A DNA stretch of 64,000 nt from Dyella caseinilytica (lineage in GTDB: Bacteria > Pseudomonadota > Gammaproteobacteria > Xanthomonadales > Rhodanobacteraceae). The position numbers were made by a program, and so were the translations under genes. The notes under the pieces are model-generated. The model was not told the origin of the DNA. It worked only from the letters and a program-made list of their open reading frames with translations, and made no database searches. The stretch is taken from contig NZ_CP064030.1 of the NCBI RefSeq assembly GCF_016865235.1, forward strand, positions 434,001 through 498,000. Direction: 5' to 3'. Positions 25,670 to 33,944 of the stretch are shown here, in pieces (position 1 is the first letter of the stretch; each line of letters begins with the position of its first letter).

Positions 25670-25858
25670 ATGTCTCACGCCCTAACCCTTCCCGATCCTG
25701 CGCCCGCCGACGGCTACCGCAAGCTTTCCCCGCCTGAAGCGATGCAACGAGCCCGCGCGATGAGATGCATTCATGCGAAGGAAACCGTCGAATGCCGAGG
25801 GCAGGTGTATGTCACCTTGTTCTTCGATGGCATTGGCAACCGAACGGTGACGTCATGA
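25670..25858 (+). pseudogene. Truncated 5' fragment of the DUF2235 phospholipase (head 2)
   Basis: This frame of 62 codons is a near copy of the N-terminus of the phospholipase gene at 26316. 36 consecutive residues are identical (from LPDPAPADGYRK to KETVEC), and 71 bp are identical at DNA level (25721-25791 and 26367-26437). It diverges after LFFDG, reads IGNRTVTS and stops, overlapping the copy B ATG by ATGA (25855-25858). The upstream CAACAAGGACGATGCCC sequence is also shared with the full gene. I infer recent duplication plus internal deletion. An ATG six bases upstream (25664) is the alternative start. Confidence 0.85.
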
Positions 25859-26289
25859 CGCCACTGAAAAAACTTGCCGTTGTCCTGATGCTTGTGCTGT
25901 TGAGTGGTCTGCTTGCCGGTTGTCAGGCGGCCGATCACACCATGGGACTGGATGTCGTGGGCTACAACCACACCGATCATGACATCGGCGACTTCTCCGT
26001 CAATGGCGAGGCTGGATCGTTCTTGGCAAGGCACGAAGCACACGGCATGGCCTGCTGTGTTTCCCTGCCAAGCCGATACACGCCCGGCATGAGCGTGACG
26101 GTGACCTGGACGGATACGTACAACGCGCATCCGCAGAGCCGTGTTGTCGCCGTTCCGCCCTACACCCCGGAGGATAGCGGGGCATTTGCTGTTCATTTTT
26201 TACGTAACGGAGATATCAAGGTCTTCGTGACGATGCACTTGCCTTACCCCGATCAGTACCCCGTGACCGCCGACGAAGCCCAGATGTAA
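25855..26289 (+). CDS. DUF3304 lipoprotein, probable phospholipase immunity protein (copy B)
   Basis: This 144-aa lipoprotein has signal MTPLKKLAVVLMLVLLSGLL and lipobox L-A-G-C (Cys23). It is a close paralogue of copy A: the GLDVVGYNHTDHDIGDFSVNG region and the PGMSVTVTWTDTYNAHPQSR block are almost identical. The gene ends 26 bases before the full-length phospholipase start, so it precedes the effector in the same transcript, whereas effector-then-immunity order is the common one. It should protect against the adjacent phospholipase in the periplasm, where these effectors attack membranes; this is inferred from family context. Confidence 0.82.
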   Translation: MTPLKKLAVVLMLVLLSGLLAGCQAADHTMGLDVVGYNHTDHDIGDFSVNGEAGSFLARHEAHGMACCVSLPSRYTPGMSVTVTWTDTYNAHPQSRVVAVPPYTPEDSGAFAVHFLRNGDIKVFVTMHLPYPDQYPVTADEAQM

Positions 26290-26315
26290 GCCTTTCCACA
26301 ACAAGGACGATGCCC

Positions 26316-28058
26316 ATGCCTTACGCCATAAGCCTCCCTGATCCTGCGCCCGCTGATGGCTACCGAAAGCTTTCCCCGCCTGAAGCGATGCAACGAGCCC
26401 GCGCGATGAGATGCATTCATGCGAAGGAAACCGTCGAGTGCCAAGGGCAGGTGTACGTTTCCCTGTTTTTTGACGGCACCGGCAATAACCAGAACTGGAT
26501 TGAGCCCAGGACCACCGGCGACCAGCGTGCACGCAACAAGCACAGCAACGTCGCCCGACTATTCAATGCAGCACCCTACAGACCAGAGGACGGCTTCTTT
26601 CCTTACTACATCTCCGGCGTCGGCACACCCTTCAAAGAGATCGGTGATAACAGTGCCACGTTGGATAGCTGGTTAGGCAATGGTGCCGGCTATATGGGCG
26701 CCGACCGCATCAACTGGGGCATCACGCGCATTTTCAACGCGGTTCATCACTATGCCACGGATGGACATTTGTTGATCCAAGACAATGACGCCAGAACCCT
26801 GGTTAACACGATCAGCTCCAGTTGGAGCCCAGCCCGGTTGTCGCCCGGCGCCCCCGGATACATGGCGGCGGAATACGAGCCGGAGAAACAGCGCCGCCTT
26901 CGTGGCTTGCGTCCATGGGAAGACAAGCTGGCGGCGGTGTTGAAGGGCAGGCAGCGCACCATCACGTCGATCAACGTGGCGGTATTCGGCTTCTCGCGCG
27001 GTGTTGCCCAGGCGCGCACGTTTGCGCATTGGTTGAGTGAGCTGCTCAAGGAGGATGCCGGCGCTTGCCGCACCTTGGCGGGCGTGCCACTGCGCCTGTC
27101 TTTCATGGGCCTGTTCGATACCGTCGCCTCCGTGGGCAACGCCAACCTGATTCCCGGCTTCGACGGCCATATGGCATGGGCGGATGGTAGCCAGTCCATT
27201 GCCGCCGTGGTGGAGCAGTGCGTGCATTACATTGCGTTGCACGAACAGCGAGCCTGCTTTCCGTCGGAGATGGCGAGCAACGTGAGGCAGGTAGGTTACC
27301 CGGGCATGCACTCGGATGTGGGTGGCGGTTACCTGCCCACCGAGCAGGGCAAGCTAGGGCAGCTGTCGCAGATTCCGTTGAACGACATGCACCATGAAGC
27401 GATGAAGGCGGGGGTGCCGCTGCTGTCACGCAAAGAGATCAATGATAGACCCACGCTGAAAGAAGAGTTCGATATCCCGATGGCGCTCATCGAGGCTTAC
27501 AACGCCTATTGGCGCGAAAACGGCTTCAGCGCGAACGCCACCGGCAAGGATGGCGTGCTGGATACGATTCAACAGCATACGCGCCAATATCTGCAGTGGC
27601 GTCAGGCGGCACCGTCCAGGGTGGATTTGAATAATCGCGACTTCTGTAAGCGTGCCACGGATGAGGATCAGAAGAAATTAGCCGCGGCGCAGGACGATCT
27701 CGTGCAGCAGGTGAGGGATCTTCGCTTGCGCATGCAGCCGCAAGCCGCCCACCTAGTCGCCGAGATGCTGCAAGGCGGCTTGCCTGCGACGGCATGGGCC
27801 AACCGTGGCGTCAGTGCCTCTACGCGCGAACTGTATTCAGCCGTGACCGGACATGCCGACGTGCGTGGCGCTGTGCATCGCCTGTTTGACGACTATGTGC
27901 ACGACTCACGCGCGGGGTTCCTGGTGGGAGGGGCGCCGGAGCCACACGGCGTCACGGGTGGCTATCTTCGCTATCGCAACATCTACCAGAACCATCGCGA
28001 GCAGTGCGCGATGGCAGTCGCCAACGCCAGCACAGACTTGATCGAGTCCATCGTCTGA
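26316..28058 (+). CDS. DUF2235 (Tle-type) phospholipase, probable T6SS effector
   Basis: This 580-aa protein is a DUF2235 alpha/beta hydrolase. The opening motif LFFDGTGNN (about 50-58), the nucleophile elbow GFSRG (225-229, Ser227), MGLFDTVASVGNAN and MHSDVGGGYLP (Asp334) are all in place, so the catalytic machinery looks intact. DUF2235 proteins of this kind (Tle1 and relatives) are phospholipases delivered by type VI secretion into the periplasm of rivals. No VgrG, PAAR or T6SS structural gene is in the window, so delivery is inferred. The second ATG (26316) has AAGG at better spacing than the ATG at 26310. At 580 aa it is shorter than P. aeruginosa Tle1. No immunity gene follows; two lie upstream. 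Confidence 0.85.
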   Translation: MPYAISLPDPAPADGYRKLSPPEAMQRARAMRCIHAKETVECQGQVYVSLFFDGTGNNQNWIEPRTTGDQRARNKHSNVARLFNAAPYRPEDGFFPYYISGVGTPFKEIGDNSATLDSWLGNGAGYMGADRINWGITRIFNAVHHYATDGHLLIQDNDARTLVNTISSSWSPARLSPGAPGYMAAEYEPEKQRRLRGLRPWEDKLAAVLKGRQRTITSINVAVFGFSRGVAQARTFAHWLSELLKEDAGACRTLAGVPLRLSFMGLFDTVASVGNANLIPGFDGHMAWADGSQSIAAVVEQCVHYIALHEQRACFPSEMASNVRQVGYPGMHSDVGGGYLPTEQGKLGQLSQIPLNDMHHEAMKAGVPLLSRKEINDRPTLKEEFDIPMALIEAYNAYWRENGFSANATGKDGVLDTIQQHTRQYLQWRQAAPSRVDLNNRDFCKRATDEDQKKLAAAQDDLVQQVRDLRLRMQPQAAHLVAEMLQGGLPATAWANRGVSASTRELYSAVTGHADVRGAVHRLFDDYVHDSRAGFLVGGAPEPHGVTGGYLRYRNIYQNHREQCAMAVANASTDLIESIV

Positions 28059-28134
28059 AGGAAGATGTATCGCGTTCCCACTCAGCTATCTGAGCGGAGG
28101 TTGGAAGTGCTTGTGATCCTCAGGCGGTCTGGCG

Positions 28135-29211
28135 CTACCCATCGCTGAGAATGCGCACAAACTCATCCGCCACAACCCGCGTGCTGAAATGCCGGTCGAC
28201 GAAATCGCGCGCGGCGACGCTCATCGGCTCGCGCACTTCCGGATCGCACATACGCAAAATCGCATTGCGCCAAGCGGCGACATTGCCGGGTTGCAGCAGC
28301 AGGCCGGTGACATTGGGCGAGAGTGTTTCGGGTACGCCGCCAATATTGCTGCCCAGCACCGGTGCGCCAGCCGCCTGGGCTTCCACTGAGACGCGGCCGA
28401 ACGTTTCAGGCGCGATGGAAGGAAAGGCCAGCATCGAGATCGCGCTGTAGTACGGATGCACGTCGTCGATCCAGCCCAGCATGTGGTGACGATGCGCAAA
28501 TGAACCTGCTTCGATACGTTCGCCGAGCAGTTGCGAATCAGGGCCATGGCCGAGCCACATGCAATGCAGCCGCGGTTCCTGGCCCATCGCGCCGTCGAGG
28601 GCTTCAAGCAAGGTGAAGATACCCTTGCTGTGATGGATACGGCCGAAGTAGCCGATGACGATGGCATCCTGCGGCATACCAAGCTTGTGCAGGATGTCGC
28701 TGCGCTGTTGTGCATCGGGGCGACACCAGGCCATGTTCACCGGGTTGTAGAGCACGCGCACCAGTTGCGGTGGTACGCCGCGATCGAGATACACCTGTCG
28801 CGCATGGCTGGAAACGGCGAAAAAGCGTTGTGCAAGCCGTGGCACGAGATAGCCGGACAGCTTTCCCATGGCCGGGGTGCGATGACGGAACAACGCGACC
28901 GGCACGCTCAGCAGCCGGCTGATCAGGATCAACGGCCAGTATTCCTTGCCGAAATTGCCTACGAGCCAGTCCGGTTTCAGATCACGTGCGGCCTTGAAGG
29001 TGGCAAAGTAACCGCGCAGATCGAAGATGTTGCGAAACTTGGCCGGATACAGCCTCACACCCGAACTGGCCAGATGATTGGCGATCAATCCGTTCGGATA
29101 GACCACCGCACTGACCTGATGACCGGCTTCGACCATGGCTTGCGCGAGGGCGATGAAGTGCGTCGCCGCCCCGGTATTTTCCGGGTTGGTCCCCACAAAA
29201 AGGAATTTCAT
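28135..29211 (-). CDS. GT4-family glycosyltransferase
   Basis: This 358-aa GT-B enzyme begins MKFLFVGTNPENTGAATHFIALAQAMVEAGH, the family-4 N-terminal pattern. The C-terminal donor site has GYFGRIHHSKGIFTLLEAL, then FPSIAPETFGRVSVEAQAAGAPVLGSNIGGVPE with the E-x7-E motif. It overlaps the deacetylase gene by 4 bases and is transcribed after it. I infer a role in LPS core or a surface glycan; the sugar is unknown. The gene faces the toxin module, convergent with the phospholipase. Confidence 0.87.
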   Translation of the reverse strand: MKFLFVGTNPENTGAATHFIALAQAMVEAGHQVSAVVYPNGLIANHLASSGVRLYPAKFRNIFDLRGYFATFKAARDLKPDWLVGNFGKEYWPLILISRLLSVPVALFRHRTPAMGKLSGYLVPRLAQRFFAVSSHARQVYLDRGVPPQLVRVLYNPVNMAWCRPDAQQRSDILHKLGMPQDAIVIGYFGRIHHSKGIFTLLEALDGAMGQEPRLHCMWLGHGPDSQLLGERIEAGSFAHRHHMLGWIDDVHPYYSAISMLAFPSIAPETFGRVSVEAQAAGAPVLGSNIGGVPETLSPNVTGLLLQPGNVAAWRNAILRMCDPEVREPMSVAARDFVDRHFSTRVVADEFVRILSDG

Positions 29212-29954
29212 GCGCGGCGATTCTCATAATTGGTGAAGGCGCGCATGGCGAACTGCGGCAGCACATGGTGTCGCGCGACTTGCACGCGCGGCAGGCGCCA
29301 CAGGTCCATACCAGTGGCTGCGCGTCCGCGGTGCGTGGTGGTGGCGGCGTCGTAGCCAGCCGACCGGGTGGCTTCGGCGACGCGGTCATCCATGTCGCCG
29401 TAGGGATAGCAGAATTGGGTGACGGGCGAACCGAGATGATCTTCCAGGTCCGCCTTGCTGCCGGCGATTTCGTCGCGCAGTTGCGTGTCATTGCATTGGG
29501 TCAGGTGCGGATGGCTGCGGGTGTGCGCGCCGATCTCCATGCCGCCGTCACGCCAGGCGCGCATTTGCTGCGGCGTCATCAGCGGTTTCTGGATGCCGAG
29601 TTTTTCCGCGTCCCAGTTGTTGTAGCGGCCAATGCTGCCGCTGACCACGTAGCAGGTGGCCGTGAAGCCGTACCGCTGCAGTATGGGCAGGGCCGATTCG
29701 AGATTGTCGACGTAGCCATCGTCCAGCGTGACGACGGCGATGCGACCGCTTTTCTCGCCACGCAGGTAGGGCATGGCGTCGGCCATGGAGAGGCCGGTAT
29801 AACCGGTCCGCTTAAGCAGCCACATCTGCCGCGCAAAAGCGCCCGGGCTGACGTACAGACTGCGCCAGCGGCGCAGGTTGCGCGGTGCCTGGGCGATGTT
29901 GTGGTACATGAAAATCGGGCAAGCCTGGGCTTGCCGTCCCGCGGTCGCGCTCAT
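29208..29954 (-). CDS. NodB-type polysaccharide deacetylase
   Basis: This 248-aa protein belongs to carbohydrate esterase family 4. Catalytic and metal-binding motifs are visible: TLDDGYVDN (motif 1, D-D), HTRSHPHLTQ (motif 2, H-x3-H), and YPYGDMDDRV (motif 3). CE4 enzymes remove N-acetyl groups from polysaccharides; some close bacterial homologues act on LPS-core or lipid-linked sugars. There is no clear signal peptide, so it may act in the cytoplasm or be attached peripherally. It is coupled to the following GT4 gene by a 4-base overlap. Confidence 0.87.
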   Translation of the reverse strand: MSATAGRQAQACPIFMYHNIAQAPRNLRRWRSLYVSPGAFARQMWLLKRTGYTGLSMADAMPYLRGEKSGRIAVVTLDDGYVDNLESALPILQRYGFTATCYVVSGSIGRYNNWDAEKLGIQKPLMTPQQMRAWRDGGMEIGAHTRSHPHLTQCNDTQLRDEIAGSKADLEDHLGSPVTQFCYPYGDMDDRVAEATRSAGYDAATTTHRGRAATGMDLWRLPRVQVARHHVLPQFAMRAFTNYENRRA

Positions 29955-30180
29955 GCGGACTCCCTGTCAGCCGGACGCAAAATTTTACGGCAAGCGAGGC
30001 TGCCGAATGGCGTGGCGGGCAGTATGAGGGAACAGTGGTTAGGCATGGAGACAGGTGCGGGACGAGCCAGCGTGCTTATCTACCGGGCGATGCTGTCGCT
30101 AGCCTGTCGTTGTGGGTATTCCCGGTCAGGGATGGCCGAGAGCCGGTCTGTGGTCGCCGCATCGCCCGCAGACGGGAAGG
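29955..30180. other. Intergenic stretch between lpxL-like and deacetylase genes
   Basis: These roughly 225 bp hold the presumed promoter of the minus-strand deacetylase-glycosyltransferase pair. I see no strong hairpin or gene. Confidence 0.4.
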
Positions 30181-31116
30181 CTAATAAATCTGGGGATAGC
30201 CGTCCGGGCGGGTCTTGAAGCGCTTGTGCACCCACAGATATTGCTCCGGCGCCTCGCGCACCATCTGCTCGATGCTCTGGTTGACCTTGAAGGTATCGGC
30301 TTCGATGTCGGCGCTGGGTACGCCCTCCAACGGCGCCCCGAGCCGGAGCACATAGCCCTGGCTGCCGGGGAGGCGGCGATGGAAAAAGGGCATCACCACC
30401 GAATGGGACATCCGTGCCAGGTGATGGGTGGCGGTGATGGTAGCGGCCGGGACGCCGAAGAAGGGTACGAAGACATTGTCCTTGCTGCGCATGTCCTGGT
30501 CCGGTGCGTACCACAGGGTGCCGCCGCCGCGCAGATATTTGACCGTACCGCGGATGTCATCCTTGTCGAACATGGCCCGCGCGTAGCCCAGGCGTGCGCG
30601 CAGTACTGCCCATTCGAACACGGGGTTGTCCATGCGCCGGTACATGCCGGCGATGCGAATGCGCTGCGAGACCAGCCGCGCACAGAGTTCCAGATGCGAG
30701 AAATGGCCACCGACCAGCAGCACACCGCGTCCTGCTGCGTGAGCGGCTTCGAGATGTTCCAGCCCTTCGAATCGCACCGGAATCTTTGCGATGGCTCGAT
30801 CTGAGCCCATCCATCCGAGCGCAAACTCGATCAGCATCAGCCCGATGTCGCGCAAATGCGTATCCACCAGTCGGGCCTGTGCCTTGGCATCGAGGTCGGG
30901 AAAACACAGCGCGATGTTGGTGGCGGCCACCTTGCGCCGTGGCGAGGGATAACGTTCGATCACTGCGCCCAGCGCACGGCCGATCGCCATGAGCATCTTG
31001 AACGGCAGCATGGCGAGCAGTTTCATCACGCCCACACCGATCCAGGCCGGCCAGAGGCGTGGGGTAAGCAGGGAGCGGGTAAAGACGGGTCGAGGTGTTC
31101 CGGGCATCCGCTGCAT
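30181..31116 (-). CDS. LpxL/HtrB-family lipid A acyltransferase
   Basis: This 311-aa inner-membrane protein adds a secondary acyl chain to Kdo-lipid A. The catalytic H-x4-E is in VGGHFSHLELC, and the other family blocks follow: GMYRRMDNPVFEWAV, WYAPDQDMRSKDNVFVPFFGVPAATITATHHLAR (the acyl-ACP pocket) and EQMVREAPEQYLWVHKRFKTRP at the C-terminus. One hydrophobic helix near residue 30 should anchor it. It is divergent from kdtA, which supplies its Kdo2-lipid A substrate. The start is uncertain between 31116 and 31107. Confidence 0.9.
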   Translation of the reverse strand: MQRMPGTPRPVFTRSLLTPRLWPAWIGVGVMKLLAMLPFKMLMAIGRALGAVIERYPSPRRKVAATNIALCFPDLDAKAQARLVDTHLRDIGLMLIEFALGWMGSDRAIAKIPVRFEGLEHLEAAHAAGRGVLLVGGHFSHLELCARLVSQRIRIAGMYRRMDNPVFEWAVLRARLGYARAMFDKDDIRGTVKYLRGGGTLWYAPDQDMRSKDNVFVPFFGVPAATITATHHLARMSHSVVMPFFHRRLPGSQGYVLRLGAPLEGVPSADIEADTFKVNQSIEQMVREAPEQYLWVHKRFKTRPDGYPQIY

Positions 31117-31252
31117 TGTAGCGGCAGCGAAGCGGGGGCAGGGGTTGGCAGCACGCCAGGGTGGGATCCTTTACGAGTATGTCCGAGCCCACACGCTGCG
31201 CGCGCCTTGTCATAGGCCCTTTATACTTCCGCGTCCCAAGCAGGAATGTCCG

Positions 31253-32518
31253 TTGCGCTATCTCTATACGATCCTGATGTACCTCGCGACGCCGATCATC
31301 GTGATACGGCTGTTGACGCGTGGCATGCGCTACGGCAATTACCACCAGCGTTGGCCAGAGCGTTTCGGCATCTTCAAGTCGCCCAACCTGCGTGGCAGCA
31401 TCTGGGTGCATGCCGTATCGGTGGGTGAGGTGAATGCGGCCGAGCCGCTGATCAAGTCGTTACGGGTGGATTATCCGAATGCGCCACTGGTAGTCACCAC
31501 GGTTACGCCTACCGGTTCGGCGCGCGTGCAACAGTTGTTTGGCGATAGCGTCTTTCACGTGTACCTGCCTTACGACCTTCCGTTCTCTGTGCATCGTTTT
31601 CTCACGCAGATCCGGCCGCGTCTGGCCTTGATCGTGGAAACCGAGATCTGGCCGAACCTTTATTTCGGCTGCTATCGGCGCGGCATTCCGCTGATGATCG
31701 TCAACGCGCGCTTATCGGGTCGTTCGTTGCGCGGCTACGCGCCCATGCGTGCCTTGCTGCGTTCGGCGCTGCGCTGTGTGCGGCAGATCTCGGCGCAATC
31801 ACGCACCGATGCGGCGCGTTATCGCCTGCTGGGTGCGGATCCTGCGCTGGTGACCGTTAGTGGCAATCTCAAGTTCGATATGCCGGTGCCAGACGGTGCG
31901 CTGGAGGGCGGAGAAATTTTTCGCAAGCAATGGGGCCATCTGCGTCCAGTATGGATTGCGGCCAGCACGCACGAAGGTGAAGAGCTGGCGGTGCTTGAAG
32001 CTCATCTGGAAGTGCTCAAGCGTTTGCCGGATGCCTTGTTGCTGATCGCGCCGCGTCATCCGGAACGCTTCCGTGCCGTCGAGCACTCAGTGCGCAGTCT
32101 TGGCTTTGTTACGGCGACGCGCAGTAGTGATCGCGTGCCCGGTGCTTCGCACCAGGTTTTCCTGATCGACACCATGGGTGAGCTGATGCCGTTCTTTGCC
32201 GCCTCCGATCTCGCATTCGTCGGCGGTAGCCTGGTGCCAATCGGCGGCCACAATGTGCTTGAGCCGGCGGCGCTGGCACGGCCGGTGCTGGTCGGGCCGC
32301 ATACGTTCAATTTCGAGGAAATCACGCTGACCTTGATTCGCGGCGGCGGCGCCAAGCGCGTACTGCAAAGCGAGACATTGGGTGCGCAGGTACTGGAGCT
32401 GTTGCAAGACGAAGCGCAGTGCAAGCAAATGGGACGGCAGGCGCGTGTGGTATTCGACAGTGAGCGCGGTGCAGTGGGCAGGGTGATGAAGTTGATTGAC
32501 CGCATGTTGCAGGAATAA
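31253..32518 (+). CDS. kdtA: 3-deoxy-D-manno-octulosonic acid (Kdo) transferase
   Basis: This 421-aa enzyme (WaaA) adds Kdo to lipid IVA at the cytoplasmic membrane. The N-terminus (MRYLYTILMYLATPIIVIRLL) is the usual membrane anchor and requires a TTG start at 31253 with AGGAA seven bases upstream. Family blocks include SIWVHAVSVGEVNAAEPLI, RPRLALIVETEIWPNLYFGCYRRGIPLMIVNARLSGRS and FVGGSLVPIGGHNVLEPAALARPVLVGPHTFNF. It is followed by a bidirectional terminator and faces tolC. The length matches the family. Confidence 0.95.
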   Translation: MRYLYTILMYLATPIIVIRLLTRGMRYGNYHQRWPERFGIFKSPNLRGSIWVHAVSVGEVNAAEPLIKSLRVDYPNAPLVVTTVTPTGSARVQQLFGDSVFHVYLPYDLPFSVHRFLTQIRPRLALIVETEIWPNLYFGCYRRGIPLMIVNARLSGRSLRGYAPMRALLRSALRCVRQISAQSRTDAARYRLLGADPALVTVSGNLKFDMPVPDGALEGGEIFRKQWGHLRPVWIAASTHEGEELAVLEAHLEVLKRLPDALLLIAPRHPERFRAVEHSVRSLGFVTATRSSDRVPGASHQVFLIDTMGELMPFFAASDLAFVGGSLVPIGGHNVLEPAALARPVLVGPHTFNFEEITLTLIRGGGAKRVLQSETLGAQVLELLQDEAQCKQMGRQARVVFDSERGAVGRVMKLIDRMLQE

Positions 32519-32522
32519 AAAA

Positions 32523-32546
32523 AGCCGGGTTACCCCGGCTTTTTTC
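32523..32546. terminator. Bidirectional intrinsic terminator between kdtA and tolC
   Basis: AGCCGGG (32523-32529) pairs with CCCGGCT (32534-32540) around a TTAC loop, flanked by an A-run on the left and six T on the right. It therefore works as a classical terminator on both strands for the convergent kdtA and tolC genes. Confidence 0.9.
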
Positions 32547-32562
32547 TGTCTCTCGTACTGGC

Positions 32563-33909
32563 TTACTGCAGCAGCGAGTTGACGTATTCCATGTCCTTGT
32601 AATCGATCGTGCCGGCCGACTGGCGCAGCAACAAGCGGTTCAACACCAGCTGATGACGGTCCGTGGCGTAGGTGCTCTGGTTCTGGGTCAGGGTCTGAAT
32701 CGCATTCAGCACGTCCAGCATGATCTGTGTGCCGACCTGGAAGCCAGCCTTGGTGGCATCCAGCGCCTCTTGTGCCGAATCGACCGCAGCTTTGCCCGAT
32801 TTCACTTCGCTGATGCCAGCGATCACCGAGTTGTAGTAGTTGATGGTGTTCTGCACGGTCTGGCGGCGGGTCAGCTCCAACGAATCTTGTGCTTCGTCGC
32901 GCTGAGCAATCGATTGACGGACTTTCGACTGGATGGCGCCACCCTGGAACAGCGGCACGGTCAACGTCACACCGATGGTGTTGCCCCAGCGGCCGTTGCC
33001 GGCAACGTTATAGCTGCCATTTTCCAGCCATGAGCTGCTCTTGGCGTGACTCAGGCTGGCAGTAATGGTGGGCAGGTGGCCGGCGCGAGCTGCGTTGACA
33101 TCATGTTCGGCGGCAGTCTCCGAAAACTGTGCCGAAAGCAGCGTGGGATTGTTCTTCAGGGCGCTGTCCACCCAGGCCTGCGAGTCGGCAGGGACCGGGG
33201 TATCCATCGGAAGGTCGGGGCGCAGCTTCTTCAATTCGCCGACCGGCTGGCCAGTAATCACCGTAAGCGCCTGGCGATCGTTTTCCAGCGTATTTTCCGT
33301 GCTGACCGTCTGGGCCTTGGCCGCTTCGTAGTACGACTTGGCCTGGTAGACGTTGGTGACAGCGGCGATACCTACCTTGTATTGCTGCTCTGCCTGATCG
33401 TAGGTGATGCGATAGGCTTCTTCGTTGGCCTTGGCGAAGGTGAGCTGCTCTTCATCGTTGAGGATGGTGAAGTAGGCAGTCGCCACGCGAACGAAAAGAT
33501 CCTGGGCAGCCGCTTCATACGTCTGCTGCTGCGCGCTGTAAGTCGAATGCGCAGCCTGCAGGTTCGCGATGTCCGCCAGGTTGAGAATGGTCTGATCCAG
33601 TTCGACGCCGAACGAGCGGGTGCGCTCGTGACCCGGATTCAGGTTGTTGCCGTTGCCGCTGCTGAATTCGGACGCGGACGAGCCGTTGATGCTCTGCTGC
33701 TGCAGGCTCGCGGTGCCGTTGAGCTGTGGCAACAACAGTGCACGCGCCTGCGGAACGTTTTCGTACACGGCACGGGTGGTCGCGTCGGACTGGGCCAGTA
33801 CAGGGTCGTTTGCACGCGCCTGACGGTATGCATCCAGCAAGTCCTCGCCGTGGCTGGGCAGGGATACTGCCGCCAGGGTCAGGGCAAGGGTCAGAAGCTT
33901 CAAGCGCAT
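32563..33909 (-). CDS. tolC: TolC-family outer-membrane efflux protein
   Basis: This 448-aa protein forms the outer-membrane/periplasmic channel of efflux pumps and type I secretion. A signal peptide (MRLKLLTLALTLAAVSLPSHG) is followed by two structural repeats. DLLDAYRQARANDPVLAQSDA and YEAAAQDLFVRVATAYFTILNDEEQL mark the first, and WVDSALKNNPTLLSAQF with TNVYQAKSYYEAAKAQ and its late counterpart LDVLNAIQTLTQNQSTYATDRHQLVLNRLLL mark the coiled-coil repeats. The start at 33909 was chosen because it opens the signal peptide. It lies 35 bases downstream of pcm. Confidence 0.92.
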   Translation of the reverse strand: MRLKLLTLALTLAAVSLPSHGEDLLDAYRQARANDPVLAQSDATTRAVYENVPQARALLLPQLNGTASLQQQSINGSSASEFSSGNGNNLNPGHERTRSFGVELDQTILNLADIANLQAAHSTYSAQQQTYEAAAQDLFVRVATAYFTILNDEEQLTFAKANEEAYRITYDQAEQQYKVGIAAVTNVYQAKSYYEAAKAQTVSTENTLENDRQALTVITGQPVGELKKLRPDLPMDTPVPADSQAWVDSALKNNPTLLSAQFSETAAEHDVNAARAGHLPTITASLSHAKSSSWLENGSYNVAGNGRWGNTIGVTLTVPLFQGGAIQSKVRQSIAQRDEAQDSLELTRRQTVQNTINYYNSVIAGISEVKSGKAAVDSAQEALDATKAGFQVGTQIMLDVLNAIQTLTQNQSTYATDRHQLVLNRLLLRQSAGTIDYKDMEYVNSLLQ

Positions 33910-33944
33910 GGTTCGCCTCGTAGGTATCGGGGTCGGTTGCAGGA

